Source of the DNA: CBDCIS01 sp965217565
GTDB lineage: Bacteria > Chloroflexota > Dehalococcoidia > Lucifugimonadales > CATOSD01
DNA: 64,000 nt
Assembly (NCBI GenBank): GCA_965217565.1
Contig: CBDCIS010000002.1
Coordinates: forward strand, 186,001-250,000
Direction of reading: 5' to 3'
The first letter of the stretch is position 1; each line of letters starts with the position of its first letter. Position numbers and translations under genes: made by a program. This document shows, piece after piece, positions 30,562 to 39,035 of the stretch. The notes beneath the pieces are model-generated. The model was not told where the DNA came from. It worked only from the letters and a program-made list of their open reading frames with translations, and ran no database searches.

Positions 30562-31334
30562 CCACCGAAGAGCAGAACCAGAAGGAAGAACCGAAACAGG
30601 CAGAGGCGCCCGCCAAGAAGCCGGCCAGGCCTCGCCGGCGCGCGACTGCGGCCGCAACCGAGCCTGGAGCGGATACCCAGCCCGCGCCTCGCCGCCGGCG
30701 GGCCAGCCGCGCGAAGGCCGAGCAGCAGTCCGAAGAGCCCAAGGCCAACGGGTCCGGCACGCCAAGGCCCGCGCCGCGAGTATTCACCAAGCTCAGGGAA
30801 GAGGTGGGGCCGGCGCTGATGCGGGAGTTCGGCTACACCAGCCCGATGCAGATACCACGCCTGACCAAGATAGTTCTCAACATTGGCATGGGCGAAGCCC
30901 TTCAAAACGCCAGGGCAATGGAGAGCGCGACGCGCGACCTGACGCTCATCTCCGGGCAGCGACCCGTTACCACGCGGGCGAGGAAGTCGGTGGCGGGGTT
31001 CAAGATAAGAGAGGGGATGGCGATTGGCTTGAGCGTAACCCTGCGCGGCCGGCGTATGCACGAGTTTTACGACCGACTGGTGAGCTCCGCGCTGCCGAGG
31101 ATCCGGGACTTCCAAGGCGTCTCTCGGGAGGCGTTCGACGGAAGGGGAAACTTCGCGCTGGGAATACGGGAGCAGGTGATATTCCCTGAGATAGAGTACA
31201 GTTCCATCGATCGCATTCGTGGCCTTCAGGTTGTAATCGTTACCACCGCGCAGTCGGACCGGGAAGGGATGCGGATGCTGGAGTTGCTGGGGATGCCCTT
31301 CACGAGAATTGGGGACATGGCGAGGGTGGCGTAG
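30558..31334 (+). CDS. rplE: 50S ribosomal protein L5 with basic/Ala-Pro-rich N-terminal extension
   Basis: From GTG 30558 (overlapping the rplX stop) the protein has 258 residues, about 75 more than usual. Residues 1-73 are low-complexity: Glu/Lys/Gln, then runs such as 'PARPRRRATAAA' and 'APRRRRASRAKAE'. They are histone-H1-tail-like in character. The L5 core then begins ('LREEVGPALMREFGYTSPMQ') with 'ISGQRPVTTRARKSVAGFKI' and 'MRMLELLGMPF'. The extension is continuously open and has operon-typical start coupling, so it is likely to be translated. Its role is unknown. Confidence 0.92.
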   Translation: MTTEEQNQKEEPKQAEAPAKKPARPRRRATAAATEPGADTQPAPRRRRASRAKAEQQSEEPKANGSGTPRPAPRVFTKLREEVGPALMREFGYTSPMQIPRLTKIVLNIGMGEALQNARAMESATRDLTLISGQRPVTTRARKSVAGFKIREGMAIGLSVTLRGRRMHEFYDRLVSSALPRIRDFQGVSREAFDGRGNFALGIREQVIFPEIEYSSIDRIRGLQVVIVTTAQSDREGMRMLELLGMPFTRIGDMARVA

Positions 31335-31399
31335 GACGGCGTATTGACGGGCGGTAGGTCCGCACGAAGGCAATGCAAGCTAACGCAAGGTGAGGTCAC

Positions 31400-31585
31400 T
31401 TGGCAAAGGTATCCAAGATAGCAAGATGGAAGAAACCTCAGCCGTTCAAGGTGAGGTACAAGAATCGCTGCAACAAGTGCGGCAGGCCGCGGGCGTACAT
31501 CAGGCATGTCGGCCTCTGCCGAATCTGCTTCAGGGAAATGGCACTGAACGGGTTGCTTCCAGGCGTGCGCAAGGCCAGTTGGTAG
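31400..31585 (+). CDS. rpsN: 30S ribosomal protein S14, zinc-binding type
   Basis: A 61-residue protein starting at TTG 31400. Four Cys in two C-x2-C knuckles ('NRCNKCGRPRAYIRHVGLCR', 'ICFREMA') mark the zinc-type S14. It ends with the usual 'GLLPGVRKASW'. An unrelated overlapping frame was discarded. Confidence 0.97.
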   Translation: MAKVSKIARWKKPQPFKVRYKNRCNKCGRPRAYIRHVGLCRICFREMALNGLLPGVRKASW

Positions 31586-31629
31586 AAGAACCCAACGATC
31601 AACCTTTAGCCTTAACCTAGGGTGCAAGA

Positions 31630-32031
31630 ATGGCAGTAACAGACGCGATAGCAGACATGCTGACGCGAATTCGTAACGCGATAGTAGTTCGTCACGACAC
31701 CGTGACGGTTCCGGCGTCCAACATGAAGGTGTCTCTTGCGAGAATCTTCAAAGAAGAGGGCTTCATCAGGGGTTTTGACGTGATCAGGAGCGATGGCCCT
31801 CAACCCAACATCAGGCTCTTCTTACACTACAGAAGCAAGGACGAGCCGGCCATATCGGGCCTCAAACGGGTGAGCAAACCCGGACTCCGCGTTTATGTGA
31901 AAAAGAACGAAATCCCACGCTACTACGGCGGGCTGGGAGTAGCCATTCTGTCAACCTCCGAGGGTCTCATGACAGGAAGGCAAGCATGGCGTAAGGGGCT
32001 TGGTGGAGAGCTCCTGTGTTACGTCTGGTAA
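31630..32031 (+). CDS. rpsH: 30S ribosomal protein S8
   Basis: A 133-residue primary 16S rRNA-binding protein: 'DAIADMLTRIRNAIVVRHDT', 'KVSLARIFKEEGFIRGFDV', 'KPGLRVYVKKNEIPR' and 'GGLGVAILSTSEGLMT'. In E. coli S8 represses the spc operon post-transcriptionally. No matching RNA target could be judged here. Confidence 0.97.
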   Translation: MAVTDAIADMLTRIRNAIVVRHDTVTVPASNMKVSLARIFKEEGFIRGFDVIRSDGPQPNIRLFLHYRSKDEPAISGLKRVSKPGLRVYVKKNEIPRYYGGLGVAILSTSEGLMTGRQAWRKGLGGELLCYVW

Positions 32032-32041
32032 GGAGCGCCTC

Positions 32042-32584
32042 ATGTCCAGGATAGGAAACCAACCCATTCCGCTGCCTTCCAACGTAAAGGTGAACATAGA
32101 CGGCAGCGACGTTACCGTCGAAGGGCCACTGGGTTCGCTGAACAGGTCGTTCAACTCCGCGATGAAGATTTCGAGGCAGGACGGCGTTCTGGTCGTTGAG
32201 AGGCCATCGGACGAGCGTGAACATCGCTCTCTGCATGGGCTTTCGCGCAGTCTGTTGTCGAACATGGTGACCGGAGTGAGCGCAGGATACGTAAAGTCGC
32301 TCGAACTGGTTGGCGTGGGATACCGCGTACAGCAAAGCGGCGACGGCATAAGCTTGAGCGTAATGCTCAGCCATACGGTGAACATAAACCCACCTCCAGG
32401 GGTTACTCTCGAGGTCGAGGGCAATAATCGCATTCACGTAAGAGGCATCGACAAGCAGGCGGTTGGGCAGCTTGCCGCCCAGATTCGCACCGTCAGACCT
32501 CCCAACGTCTATACGGGCAAGGGAATTCGATACCTCGGCGAGCAGATACGGCTCAAGCCCGGCAAGAGCGCTAGGAGGGCGTAG
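32042..32584 (+). CDS. rplF: 50S ribosomal protein L6
   Basis: This 180-residue protein near the factor-binding site has 'MSRIGNQPIPLPSNVKVNID' as its canonical start at ATG 32042, 'GPLGSLNRSF', and the C-terminal 'RPPNVYTGKGIRYLGEQIRL'. A start upstream in the same frame at 32000 would lie within rpsH and is not needed. Confidence 0.97.
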   Translation: MSRIGNQPIPLPSNVKVNIDGSDVTVEGPLGSLNRSFNSAMKISRQDGVLVVERPSDEREHRSLHGLSRSLLSNMVTGVSAGYVKSLELVGVGYRVQQSGDGISLSVMLSHTVNINPPPGVTLEVEGNNRIHVRGIDKQAVGQLAAQIRTVRPPNVYTGKGIRYLGEQIRLKPGKSARRA

Positions 32585-32586
32585 AG

Positions 32587-32955
32587 ATGCCAAGGGCACG
32601 TAGCGGAAAAGCCAGAAGGTTGGCGAGGCACTCGCGTGTGCGGCGCAAAGTCGATGGAACGGCGCAGCGCCCCAGGCTGTCGGTGTTTCGCAGCCTGCAT
32701 CACATCTACGCGCAGGTGATAGACGATTCGCAGGGCGTAACGCTGGTCGCGGCCTCGAGCCTTGAAGGTGAAGTCAGGACGCAGAAGGACGGCAGAGCTA
32801 AATCCGACCTGTCGAAGCAGGTTGGGTCTCTCCTGGCGGAACGCGCAAAGCAGAAGGGCATCAACGCGGTGGTCTTCGATCGCGGAGGATACAGGTATCA
32901 CGGTCGGGTAAAGGCCCTCGCGGACGCGGCCCGAGAGGGGGGCCTGACGTTCTAG
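32587..32955 (+). CDS. rplR: 50S ribosomal protein L18
   Basis: This 122-residue 5S rRNA-binding protein shows 'RHSRVRRKVDGTAQRPRLSV', 'FRSLHHIYAQVIDD' and 'VVFDRGGYRYHGRVKALADA', ending '..AREGGLTF'. It begins 2 bp after rplF. An 81-bp gap follows, before rpsE. Confidence 0.97.
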   Translation: MPRARSGKARRLARHSRVRRKVDGTAQRPRLSVFRSLHHIYAQVIDDSQGVTLVAASSLEGEVRTQKDGRAKSDLSKQVGSLLAERAKQKGINAVVFDRGGYRYHGRVKALADAAREGGLTF

Positions 32956-33036
32956 GAACGTCGCCCTAGTCCGCTGCCGCGCGATGACGAGAACAATCAT
33001 ACCCTGGTCCGGTCAGGGCAGTCTATTGGAGCAATC

Positions 33037-33600
33037 ATGGTAGAAGCAAGCCTTTCGCAAACGGAAGAGTTGCCCCTAACCGAGAGAGTCGTGAGAATCT
33101 CGAGGGTGGCGAAGGTGGTCATGGGGGGAAGACACCTGCGCTTCAACGCCGTGGTCGTGGTAGGCGATGGCGACGGGCACGTGGGAATCGGCATGGGCAA
33201 GGCCGACGCGGTCCCCGACGCGGTCCGAAAAGGCGCGACCGCGGCCAAGAAGAACATGATAACGGTGCCTCTCAAGGACAACACCATTCCCCACGAGATA
33301 GTCTCCAAGTACGGAGGCTCGATAGTGATGCTCAAGCCGGCCGCGCCCGGAACCGGCGTGATCGCCGGCGGCTCGGTGCGTGCCGTGGTAGAGTTGGCGG
33401 GAGTCAAGGACATCTTGACCAAGGCGCGTCGCAGTACAAACCCGGTGAACGTTGTCAAGGCCACTTTCGAGGCTCTCTCCAAGCTCAAAGACCCTGAGGA
33501 GGAGTTCGCCAAGCGCAGGCAATTGGTGGAGGCCATTCGAGAGAGGGAGCAGCGGCAGCAGAGCCAGCGAAGGCCGGCGAGAACGCCGAACACAGCTTAG
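33037..33600 (+). CDS. rpsE: 30S ribosomal protein S5
   Basis: This 187-residue fidelity protein has the dsRNA-binding-like segment 'VVRISRVAKVVMGGRHLRFN', 'GDGDGHVGIGMGKADAVPDA' and 'IAGGSVRAVVELAGVKDILT'. The last ~20 residues are basic/Gln-rich ('REQRQQSQRRPARTPN'). Confidence 0.97.
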   Translation: MVEASLSQTEELPLTERVVRISRVAKVVMGGRHLRFNAVVVVGDGDGHVGIGMGKADAVPDAVRKGATAAKKNMITVPLKDNTIPHEIVSKYGGSIVMLKPAAPGTGVIAGGSVRAVVELAGVKDILTKARRSTNPVNVVKATFEALSKLKDPEEEFAKRRQLVEAIREREQRQQSQRRPARTPNTA

Positions 33601-33612
33601 AGCAGGCAGAAC

Positions 33613-33813
33613 ATGGGCAGACTCAAGGTAACCTGGAAAAAGAGCGCAATAGGATTCAACAAGACCCAACGGCTGACTATCGATAGCTTGGGGCTAAGGC
33701 GGCTCAATCACTCCGTAGTGCACGAGGATACGCCTTCGATCCGGGGTATGATACACAAGGTGAGGCACCTGGTGGTGGTTGAAGACGTCGAGTCCGACGT
33801 TGGCGTCGTCTGA
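33613..33813 (+). CDS. rpmD: 50S ribosomal protein L30
   Basis: A 66-residue protein: 'LKVTWKKSAIGFNKTQRLTI', 'SLGLRRLNHSVVHEDTPSIR' and 'GMIHKVRHLVVVED'. The length is at the upper end of the family. It follows rpsE by 12 bp. Confidence 0.96.
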   Translation: MGRLKVTWKKSAIGFNKTQRLTIDSLGLRRLNHSVVHEDTPSIRGMIHKVRHLVVVEDVESDVGVV

Positions 33814-33848
33814 ATCTCTTCTCTATACGGAACACAGGCTGGATTACT

Positions 33849-34295
33849 ATGCAGCAACATGATCTGAGACCGCCCAAGGGCGCAAAACGAAAACGCGTGA
33901 GGGTAGGGCGCGGCGACGGAAGCGGCCACGGTAGCTATTCGGGGAAGGGCATGAAGGGACAGAAGTCCCGTAGCGGCGGCGGCGTGCGCCTCGGTTTCGA
34001 GGGCGGCCAGTTGCCCCTTATCAAGTCTCTGCCCATGATCCGGGGCTTCACGAACGTGTTCCGCAAAGAGTACAGCATTGTAAACCTGGACCACCTGGCA
34101 AGGTTTTCCGCGGACACGGAGGTTACGCCCAGGATGCTGGTCGAGTCGGGCGCGATAAGAGACCTCAAGAATCCGGTCAAGGTGTTGGGCAGAGGCGAGA
34201 TCGAGGTCTCGCTGGTGGTGGAGGCGCAAAAGTTCTCCAGATCGGCGAGAGAGAAGATCGAGGCCGTGGGCGGAAGCGTGAGGGAGGTCGAGTAA
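33849..34295 (+). CDS. rplO: 50S ribosomal protein L15
   Basis: A 148-residue protein with the Gly-rich N-terminal rRNA-binding tail ('KRKRVRVGRGDGSGHGSYSG', 'KGMKGQKSRSGGGVRLGFEG') and 'LVVEAQKFSRSAREKIEAVG'. The stop taa shares its last base with the secY ATG (taatg). Confidence 0.97.
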   Translation: MQQHDLRPPKGAKRKRVRVGRGDGSGHGSYSGKGMKGQKSRSGGGVRLGFEGGQLPLIKSLPMIRGFTNVFRKEYSIVNLDHLARFSADTEVTPRMLVESGAIRDLKNPVKVLGRGEIEVSLVVEAQKFSRSAREKIEAVGGSVREVE

Positions 34296-35632
34296 TGCGG
34301 CAGGCCCAGGCCGCGAGGGCGCAACAGACCTCCAGGCCACAGCTTATCCAGTCGATGATAGACGCCATGCGGGTCCCGGACCTGCGCGGCAAGATCTTGT
34401 TTACGCTGGGAATGCTGGTCATCTTCCGCTTTGTGGCGCACGTTCCTGTGCCGGGCGTGGATACGCAGGCGCTTTCACAGGCGTTCGAGCAGCAGGCGTT
34501 GCTTGGCTTTCTGGATCTGTTCAGCGGCGGGGCGCTCGCCAACCTGAGCGTGGCGGCGCTGGGGGTTTACCCGTACATCACGGCGTCCATAGTCATGCAG
34601 ATTCTGACGCCCGTGCTTCCCAGTCTGAAAGCCCTCTCCCAGGAGGGCGAGAGTGGGAGGCAGCGCATCAATCAGATCACGCACTGGCTAACGGTGCCGA
34701 TCGCGTTCCTGCAGGCGTGGGGACAGCTTACTCTGCTGAGGCAGTCGGGCGTGCTTCCGACGGTTGACTTTGGCCTGAACATCCACACCATGGCGATGGT
34801 CGTGTCTATGGTAGCGGGGACGATGTTCCTGGTGTGGCTTGGGGAACTGATAACGGAGCGTGGACTTGGAAACGGCATATCCCTCATCATTTTCGGAGGC
34901 ATCGTGGCGCGGTTCCCGCAGGTGGTGGGACAGGGCTTCCTGGACAGCGACGAGGCATCGGGCCTGCTTCTGCTTGGACTCATAGGATTTGCGATTATCT
35001 ACCTTATAGTACTATTCAACGAGGCTCAGCGGCGGGTGCCGGTGCAGTACGGCCGGAGCGTCTTTCGGGGAGGGAGGATGCAGCGCCAAAGCGGCTCGAC
35101 GTTCTTACCGCTGCGCGTCAACTCGGCGGGCATGATCCCGCTGATTTTCGCCTTTTCCATCATTATTCTGCCCGCTACAATCGCCAGCTACTTCAGAAGT
35201 CCGTTGAGCGACGATTTCGTGTCGCGCATGGCGCGTTTCCTCTCGGACACGCTCGACCCGACGAACTTCCCGTACTGGGCGGCGGTGTTCGTGTTGGTGG
35301 TCATCTTTACGTTCTTCTATACGCTGGTCATATTCCAGCAGCAGAACCTGTCTGAGAACCTGCAACGCAACGGGGGGTTTATTCCGGGTATTCGTCCGGG
35401 CAGGCCGACGCAGGAGTACCTCAACCGGGTTCTGGTCCGCATAACGTGGGGAGGCGCGCTGTTCCTCGGATTCGTGGCTATCGCGCCGTTCTTCGTGACG
35501 CAGGCCACGGACGTGCGCGCTCTCACGCTCAGCAGCACGAGCTTGCTCATCATGGTGGGCGTAGCGCTGGATACGATGAGGCAGTTGGAAGCGCAGTTGC
35601 TGATGCGAAACTACGAGGGGTTCATTCGTTAA
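34295..35632 (+). CDS. secY: Protein translocase subunit SecY
   Basis: This 445-residue channel of the Sec translocon has ten hydrophobic helices. Landmarks are 'GKILFTLGMLVIFRFVAHVP', 'LLGFLDLFSGGALANLSVAA', the cytoplasmic 'AQRRVPVQYGRSVFRG' and 'FIPGIRPGRPTQEYLNRVLV' before the last helices. It is complete from 'MIDAMRVPDLRGKI', and the ~20 residues ahead are an Arg/Gln-rich extension. It couples to rplO by a one-base overlap. Confidence 0.97.
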   Translation: MRQAQAARAQQTSRPQLIQSMIDAMRVPDLRGKILFTLGMLVIFRFVAHVPVPGVDTQALSQAFEQQALLGFLDLFSGGALANLSVAALGVYPYITASIVMQILTPVLPSLKALSQEGESGRQRINQITHWLTVPIAFLQAWGQLTLLRQSGVLPTVDFGLNIHTMAMVVSMVAGTMFLVWLGELITERGLGNGISLIIFGGIVARFPQVVGQGFLDSDEASGLLLLGLIGFAIIYLIVLFNEAQRRVPVQYGRSVFRGGRMQRQSGSTFLPLRVNSAGMIPLIFAFSIIILPATIASYFRSPLSDDFVSRMARFLSDTLDPTNFPYWAAVFVLVVIFTFFYTLVIFQQQNLSENLQRNGGFIPGIRPGRPTQEYLNRVLVRITWGGALFLGFVAIAPFFVTQATDVRALTLSSTSLLIMVGVALDTMRQLEAQLLMRNYEGFIR

Positions 35633-35679
35633 CATCGAGGAGATTGATTGCTTACGAAAGCTGAGAGGGGCCGCATAGC

Positions 35680-36342
35680 TTGAGGGTCATCCTATTGGGG
35701 CCGCCGGGAGCCGGAAAGGGCACGCAAGCAGCCCGCGTCGCGAGAAAACTGGAGGTTTCGCAGGTTTCGTCGGGAGACCTTTTCCGCGAACAACAGCAGA
35801 AGGGCACTGAGTTGGGTCGTTTGGTGACGTCGTACATGGACAGAGGCGCTCTCGTCCCCGATGAAGTTACCATCAAGATGGTAATGGAGTGGATCAATGA
35901 CCCTGAACAGGAGCGAGGGTTCGTCCTCGACGGCTTTCCGCGGACGCTCGCCCAGGCGGAAGCGCTCGACGCCAGGCTTGGCGAGTCTGAGAGCATAGAC
36001 AGCGTGCTGTACATGGACGTCTCCCGCGAGGAGTTGACGCGAAGGCTCACTGGCAGGCTCATCTGTCGGGGATGCCAGACGCCGTATCATACGTCGTTTT
36101 CGCCCCCGCGCCTGGCCGGCAAGTGCGACAGTTGCGGCGGCGAGCTCTACCGGCGTGAGGACGACATGCCGGAGGCGGTCAAGAAGCGAATTGAGGTCTA
36201 TCGGGAAGAGACGGAGCCGCTGGTGCAATACTACCTACAAAAGGGAAAGCTGGCCGAGATCAACGGCCAGGGTCCTGTTGAGCAGGTCGGGGAGGCGATG
36301 ATAGAGGCGGTAACCCAAATTGAAGCCGGACCTATCCGGTAG
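35680..36342 (+). CDS. adk: Adenylate kinase
   Basis: This 220-residue enzyme interconverts ATP + AMP and 2 ADP. It has the P-loop 'GPPGAGKGTQAARV', AMP-site 'SSGDLFREQQ', 'GFVLDGFPRTLAQAEAL', and a LID domain with C-x2-C ('CRGCQTPYH') and C-x2-C ('CDSCGGELYRREDD'). The four Cys indicate a zinc-stabilised LID. Translation starts at TTG 35680, the only start giving the intact first strand (MRVILLG). Confidence 0.97.
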   Translation: MRVILLGPPGAGKGTQAARVARKLEVSQVSSGDLFREQQQKGTELGRLVTSYMDRGALVPDEVTIKMVMEWINDPEQERGFVLDGFPRTLAQAEALDARLGESESIDSVLYMDVSREELTRRLTGRLICRGCQTPYHTSFSPPRLAGKCDSCGGELYRREDDMPEAVKKRIEVYREETEPLVQYYLQKGKLAEINGQGPVEQVGEAMIEAVTQIEAGPIR

Positions 36343-36364
36343 TGTCCGGACGAACGCTATCGAT

Positions 36365-37165
36365 ATGAACACAAACATCAAAACTCGAACAGTCGGAAAG
36401 AGGCCGGGTGGAGTAACCATCAAGTCCTCGAAAGAGCTCGAGCTGATGCGGCAGGCGGGAAGGGTCGTAGCGCGGGCCAAGGCCAGGGTGAGAGAGGCAG
36501 TCCGCCCGGGAATTAGCACGGGGGAGTTGGACCGCTTGGCCGAGGAAGAGATCCTGCGGCAGGGCGCCACTCCCTCGTTCAAGGGCTATGCTCCCCCGGG
36601 GATGAGACCGTTTCCGGCGACCATCTGCGCGTCCCTGAACGATGAGATTGTGCACGGCATTCCCGGAGACAGGGTGCTGCGCGAAGGGGACATACTGAGT
36701 GTGGACGTCGGCGCTATCGTCGCGGGCTTTCACGGGGACAGCGCCTTCACGGTGGGCGTCGGCGAAATCTCTGAAGAGGCCCTGGGCCTCATAGACGCCA
36801 CCAGGCAGGCGCTGAATCGAGGCATCGCCCAGGTCAAGGCGGGCGCGAGGGTTGGCGACATCTCCTCCGCCGTGCAGCGATATTCGGAGAGCCTGGGCTA
36901 TTCGGTCGTGCGGCAGTACGTGGGCCACGGTATTGGGCGCGCTATGCACGAGGACCCGCAGGTGCCCAACTACGGAACCCCCGGCAGGGGTTTCGTGCTT
37001 CGCAACGGAATGGCCGTAGCCATAGAGCCTATGCTCAACATTGGCGGCTGGGAGACTGTGCAGCTCGCGGACGGCTGGACCGTAGCGACCGCGGATGGCA
37101 GCCTGTCCGCCCACTTCGAGGATACGGTCGCAATAACCGCGCAGGGCGCGGAGGTGCTGACCTAG
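36365..37165 (+). CDS. map: Methionine aminopeptidase, type I
   Basis: About 266 residues; it removes the initiator Met from nascent proteins. Metal ligands lie in 'LSVDVGAIVAGFHGDSAFTV' (two Asp), 'YVGHGIGRAMHEDPQVPNYG' (His), 'MAVAIEPMLNIGG' (Glu) and the terminal 'AHFEDTVAIT' (Glu). I chose ATG 36365 (M-N-T-N-I). An upstream in-frame ATG at 36320 lies inside adk. infA, which normally follows map, is absent. Confidence 0.95.
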   Translation: MNTNIKTRTVGKRPGGVTIKSSKELELMRQAGRVVARAKARVREAVRPGISTGELDRLAEEEILRQGATPSFKGYAPPGMRPFPATICASLNDEIVHGIPGDRVLREGDILSVDVGAIVAGFHGDSAFTVGVGEISEEALGLIDATRQALNRGIAQVKAGARVGDISSAVQRYSESLGYSVVRQYVGHGIGRAMHEDPQVPNYGTPGRGFVLRNGMAVAIEPMLNIGGWETVQLADGWTVATADGSLSAHFEDTVAITAQGAEVLT

Positions 37166-37217
37166 TTCGCGCAACCGGGTTAAGCTGCCTGCGCTCGAAG
37201 GGTAATGGAGAGTCGAT

Positions 37218-37331
37218 ATGAAGGTTTCCGCGTCGGTCAAGAAGCGGTGCGCCAAGTGCAAGGTGATTCGCAGGGAAAGACGAGTCTTCATCATCTGCGA
37301 GAACTCGAAGCATAAGCAGAGGCAGGGCTAA
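37218..37331 (+). CDS. rpmJ: 50S ribosomal protein L36
   Basis: A 37-residue protein, MKVSASVKKRCAKCKVIRRE followed by RRVFIICENSKHKQRQG. It has the C-x2-C...C...H zinc pattern of L36. GGAG precedes the ATG. It sits between map and rpsM, where infA-rpmJ usually lie. Confidence 0.95.
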   Translation: MKVSASVKKRCAKCKVIRRERRVFIICENSKHKQRQG

Positions 37332-37404
37332 GAAGCCCGTCCTTGGATGGGGAGGGTTTCGCATCGGCGAAGATGTTGGGTTACACTCGAATTGAGGGGG
37401 AAAC

Positions 37405-37788
37405 ATGGCGATAATTTCCGGCGTGAACATTCCTGACAACAAGAGGGTTGAGATTTCCCTTCGCAGCATATTCGGCATCGGTCCGACGCAGGCCGCCGAC
37501 ATCGCGCAAAAGGCCGGCCTCGAAGACAACCCTCGCGTAAGAGATCTGACCGAGGCGGACCTGAGCCGCATCAGGGAGATCGTAGATCGCGAGAAGGTGG
37601 TCGAAGGCGACCTCCGACGCGAAGTGAACATGAACATCAGGCGGCTGATAGACATAGGCAGCTACAGGGGCTTGCGGCACCGGCGGGGCCTGCCCGTCAG
37701 AGGGCAGAGAACGCGCACGAACGCGAGGACTAAGCGCGGAGCCAAGCGCACCGTGGCCGGACGCAGACACAGCGTCACACGCAAGTAG
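37405..37788 (+). CDS. rpsM: 30S ribosomal protein S13
   Basis: This 127-residue head protein has 'ISGVNIPDNKRVEISLRSIF', 'GIGPTQAADIAQKAGLEDN', 'RRLIDIGSYRGLRHRRGLPV' and the basic C terminus 'RTRTNARTKRGAKR'. AGGGGG lies before the ATG. Confidence 0.97.
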   Translation: MAIISGVNIPDNKRVEISLRSIFGIGPTQAADIAQKAGLEDNPRVRDLTEADLSRIREIVDREKVVEGDLRREVNMNIRRLIDIGSYRGLRHRRGLPVRGQRTRTNARTKRGAKRTVAGRRHSVTRK

Positions 37789-37823
37789 CCAGACTTTTCC
37801 AAGCAACCGAAAGAGAGCGAGAA

Positions 37824-38210
37824 ATGCCAAGAAGGCCAAGAACGAGGCGTCGAGAGAGAAAGTCGGTCCCGATTGGCAGGGCCTACATTCAATCCACGTT
37901 CAACAACACGATAATCACGCTGACCGACACCCGGGGCAACGTGCTCTCCTGGGGAAGCGCCGGAACTGTAGGTTTCAAAGGCTCACGAAAATCGACAGCT
38001 TTTGCCGCGCAGAGGGCGGCCGAAGATGCCGCAAGAAAGGGTATGGAACACGGCCTGCGCCAGATAGAGGTTTACATTAGAGGGCCGGGAGCGGGCCGAG
38101 AGGCCGCGATTCGCTCGCTGCAAGCCGCCGGTCTCTTGGTCACCAGCATCCGCGACGTGACGCCCATTCCGCACAACGGATGCCGTCCGAGGAAGAGGAG
38201 GCGCCCCTAG
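37824..38210 (+). CDS. rpsK: 30S ribosomal protein S11
   Basis: This 128-residue platform protein has 'AYIQSTFNNTIITLTDTRGN', 'SWGSAGTVGFKGSRKSTAFA', 'VYIRGPGAGREAAIRSLQAA' and the end 'DVTPIPHNGCRPRKRRRP'. An eight-G run follows the stop (38212 onward). Confidence 0.97.
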   Translation: MPRRPRTRRRERKSVPIGRAYIQSTFNNTIITLTDTRGNVLSWGSAGTVGFKGSRKSTAFAAQRAAEDAARKGMEHGLRQIEVYIRGPGAGREAAIRSLQAAGLLVTSIRDVTPIPHNGCRPRKRRRP

Positions 38211-38350
38211 CGGGGGGGGGTCGGCGAACTATGCGACGCCGGACAGGGATTCTCTCAAAGGTGTCAAGGGACTGGGTATCGAGTCTCCAGGCGGAATTGT
38301 CTAAATCGAACTACTACTGAAACGACTTTCGGAGGGGAACACATAGCAAG

Positions 38351-38980
38351 ATGGCACGATATATTGATCCGGTATGCCGTCAGTGTCGCCGTATTGGGGA
38401 GAAGCTCTTCCTGAAGGGGGATCGATGCTTCACGCCCCGATGCGCCATCGAGCGGCGCAGGAGACCGCCCGGAGACCAGAACCCCCGCAGGAGGCGGGCC
38501 TCCGATTGGGCGCTTCAACTGAAGGAGAAGCAGAAGGCGCGATTCACCTACGGCGTTCTCGAACGCCAGTTTAGGAACTACTTCAAGATGGCGCGCGAGC
38601 GACAGGGGATTACGGGCGACAACCTTCTCGAGTTGCTGGAGAGAAGGCTCGACAACGTGGTTTACAGGCTGGCTTTCGTCGATTCCCGCCGCCAGGGCAG
38701 GCAACTGGTAAATCACGGGCACTTCACCGTCAACGGACGGCGAATGGACATCCCCTCGTATCTTGTCAAGCAGGGCGACATGATAGCCTGGAAGCGTGTC
38801 ACCGACACAGTGCCGGAGTTCATCCAGACCCTGACCGACGGACTGCCGAAGCGCCCGGTGCCTACCTGGCTGCGCATGGACACCGGCGATCTGACCGGCG
38901 AGGTCGCGTCTATGCCCGATAGCTCCGAGATAGACACCGGCATTGACGCGCGGCTCATCGTCGAGTTCTATTCCAAGTAG
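38351..38980 (+). CDS. rpsD: 30S ribosomal protein S4
   Basis: A 209-residue 16S rRNA-binding protein and proofreading factor. Four Cys near the N terminus ('DPVCRQCRRIGEKLF', 'DRCFTPRCAIERR') form the zinc-type module, and the S4 domain is 'LLELLERRLDNVVYRLAFVD' with 'QLVNHGHFTVNGRRMDIPSY'. The 140-bp leader before it (38211-38350) contains no gene. In other bacteria S4 regulates this operon by binding such a leader. Confidence 0.97.
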   Translation: MARYIDPVCRQCRRIGEKLFLKGDRCFTPRCAIERRRRPPGDQNPRRRRASDWALQLKEKQKARFTYGVLERQFRNYFKMARERQGITGDNLLELLERRLDNVVYRLAFVDSRRQGRQLVNHGHFTVNGRRMDIPSYLVKQGDMIAWKRVTDTVPEFIQTLTDGLPKRPVPTWLRMDTGDLTGEVASMPDSSEIDTGIDARLIVEFYSK

Positions 38981-39035
38981 CGTGAATTGGTAGAACGCTT
39001 CAATCCATTAGCATTGGGACAGGAGTATTCGCTAT

